64,000 bases of DNA from Bacteriovoracaceae bacterium UBA3083 (GTDB taxonomy: Bacteria > Bdellovibrionota > Bacteriovoracia > Bacteriovoracales > Bacteriovoracaceae), in assembly GCA_002366565.1 (NCBI GenBank), contig DFBJ01000009.1, positions 186,001 through 250,000 of the forward strand, read 5' to 3'. How positions within the stretch are numbered: position 1 is the stretch's first letter; every line of letters begins with the position of its first letter. The notes under the pieces are model-generated. The model was not told the DNA's origin. It did no database searches and saw only the letters and a program-made list of their open reading frames with translations. Shown piece by piece: positions 63,067 through 64,000 of the stretch. Made by a program: the position numbers and the translations under genes.

Positions 63067-63296
63067 TAATCATCGAGCCCTTTGACGTATCTTCTTCGTG
63101 CCCATTTAGCACAACCAAAAATTAAAAGTGCACCCATTGTTGCAATTCCAGAAAAGTGAAGAAGAACAGTTGTTGTATCCATTGCTCCTGAATTACTTAG
63201 GGTAAACCAAATCCACTTTAATAGTACAAGGTGAAGAATTAAGATAATTAATTGCTGAATTCTTAAATTTAAATTTTTCTTAGTTATGTAACTCAT
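63066..63296 (-). CDS. Small two-helix membrane protein
   Basis: A 76-residue protein with two hydrophobic helices (LIILILHLVLLKWIWFTL and LLHFSGIATMGALLIFGC) and a basic end. Function unknown. It is overlapped by the exonuclease gene on one side (4 bases) and by epmB on the other (1 base), so its role is likely tied to this operon. Confidence 0.7.
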   Translation of the reverse strand: MSYITKKNLNLRIQQLIILILHLVLLKWIWFTLSNSGAMDTTTVLLHFSGIATMGALLIFGCAKWARRRYVKGLDD

Positions 63297-64000
63297 TTTT
63301 TTTCCATTTTTTCTCTAAGTTCTTTTTTTTCTGCTTCATTAAGTTCTCTAAGCTCAGAGATTTTCTTCAATGAGAAAGATTTATACATATCACTTACTAG
63401 GCAGTGAGCATAGAGCATATTACCTTGAGGCATTGGAAGAAAACTAATAGGCCTAACAGGTCTAAATTGATTCTTTAGACTCCCTCCACGGTATTTGATC
63501 TCTATCATTTCTTGGTCTTTTACTTTGTCTTGTAGTGCTTGAAGTTTTTTAGGAATTTCAAAGTCTTCTTGTTTATCAAAATCTTTAAATTTGAATAGAT
63601 AACCTTCATTTAGAATTTTTCTATCAGGCTTTTTAAATACTTTGAGTCCTCTTTCATATACTTTTAAGCACGCGATAGCATCGTCGAGAGCACGGTGGTG
63701 ATTTTCAAGCGGTATTTCTAGTTCTTTAGTGAGTGTGGCGAGCTTATAATTAGTGCACCCTCTTAGAGCATATCTTGAGAATTTACATGAACAATAAACA
63801 TGAGACTCCCCAAGAGGAAGCTTATTTTGGTGCATCCCAAAAACAATGAAGCCAGAATCAAATTTAGCGTTATGGGCAACAAGTGGGAGGCTTCCAATAA
63901 ATTTTATGAAATCTGGTAGAACCTTGTCTAAGGTTCTCTTGCCTTGCACCATGTCGTTAGTGATGCCATGAATATCAATTGTGAATTGAGGAATATCTAT
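63293..64000 (-). CDS. DnaQ-type 3'-5' exonuclease with WYL-like C-terminus (N-terminus beyond window)
   Basis: The frame is open to the right edge, so the N-terminus with the DxE motif is missing; 235 residues are visible. HGITND leads into the exonuclease core, with the second acidic motif (VAHNAKFDSGFI) and the third (HHRALDDA) of the DEDDh class. The last 90 residues, after a linker, resemble a WYL domain: MIEIKYRGG, RPVRPISFL, MLYAHC, and SFSLKKISEL. Fusion of a DEDDh exonuclease to WYL-like sequence hints at a nuclease regulated by nucleic acid ligands. The stop overlaps the next start by 4 bases. Confidence 0.83.
   Translation of the reverse strand: MDIPQFTIDIHGITNDMVQGKRTLDKVLPDFIKFIGSLPLVAHNAKFDSGFIVFGMHQNKLPLGESHVYCSCKFSRYALRGCTNYKLATLTKELEIPLENHHRALDDAIACLKVYERGLKVFKKPDRKILNEGYLFKFKDFDKQEDFEIPKKLQALQDKVKDQEMIEIKYRGGSLKNQFRPVRPISFLPMPQGNMLYAHCLVSDMYKSFSLKKISELRELNEAEKKELREKMEKK

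Noticed and set aside
1..64000. CRISPR array, insertion sequence or prophage
   Set aside because: No regularly spaced repeats, transposase, integrase or structural phage genes were seen.

Overview
The window is A+T-rich chromosomal DNA, densely packed with genes, from a Gram-negative bacterium. Signs of a double membrane are apolipoprotein N-acyltransferase (lnt), arabinose-5-phosphate isomerase for Kdo (kdsD), an RND pump with a TolC-like channel, MltG and many lipoproteins. Several PilZ domains, a degenerate HD-GYP protein, degenerate receivers and many unknown secreted or coiled-coil proteins suggest the Bdellovibrionota, most likely a marine Bacteriovorax/Halobacteriovorax-type predator. 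That placement is inference from gene content; no rRNA or other taxonomic marker is present. I see no insertion sequence, prophage or CRISPR array.

Layout. 1-2731 (minus): coenzyme A precursor operon (KARI-like reductase, panB, coaX) followed by a methyltransferase cut by the window edge. 2802-6524 (plus): class IV aminotransferase, yacG, inositol-phosphatase-like protein, membrane-anchored coiled-coil protein and HEAT-repeat protein. 6525-15640: mostly convergent or divergent single genes (BamC-like lipoprotein, kdsD, lnt, zinc-ribbon protein, subtilase, HlyIII-type protein, dksA, flavin reductase, mltG, ruvX). 15833-20745 (plus): rho, prfA, prmC, murA and a HIT protein. 20828-26327: hypothetical lipoproteins and exported proteins.

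26466-32421 (plus) is the most unusual locus: an overlapping four-gene operon of a GNAT protein, a LuxE-like acyl-protein synthetase, a LuxC-like acyl-CoA reductase fused to a PaaK-like adenylating module, and a second free-standing PaaK-like ligase. It carries fatty-acid-reductase-type chemistry with no luciferase. An HD-GYP-like protein that has lost the catalytic His follows.

33843-42148 (minus): class II glutamine amidotransferase; a TolC-RND-TetR efflux operon without an adaptor protein, with two palindromic operators over its promoter; and uup. 42316-53873 (plus apart from the tRNA): iron-sulfur or zinc cluster protein, methyltransferase, ArsC/Spx-like protein, DTW protein, two PilZ proteins, a large Ala/Cys-rich protein, tRNA-Arg(UCU) on minus with a near-consensus promoter, FAD oxidase, rsgA, FAD/NAD(P) protein, lipoprotein and cyclophilin. 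53909-64000 (minus): recJ, a zinc-finger protein, two secreted coiled-coil/Met-rich proteins, a small periplasmic protein, two degenerate-receiver signalling proteins, an EpmB-like radical SAM protein, a small membrane protein and a DnaQ-like exonuclease with a WYL-like tail that runs off the right edge.
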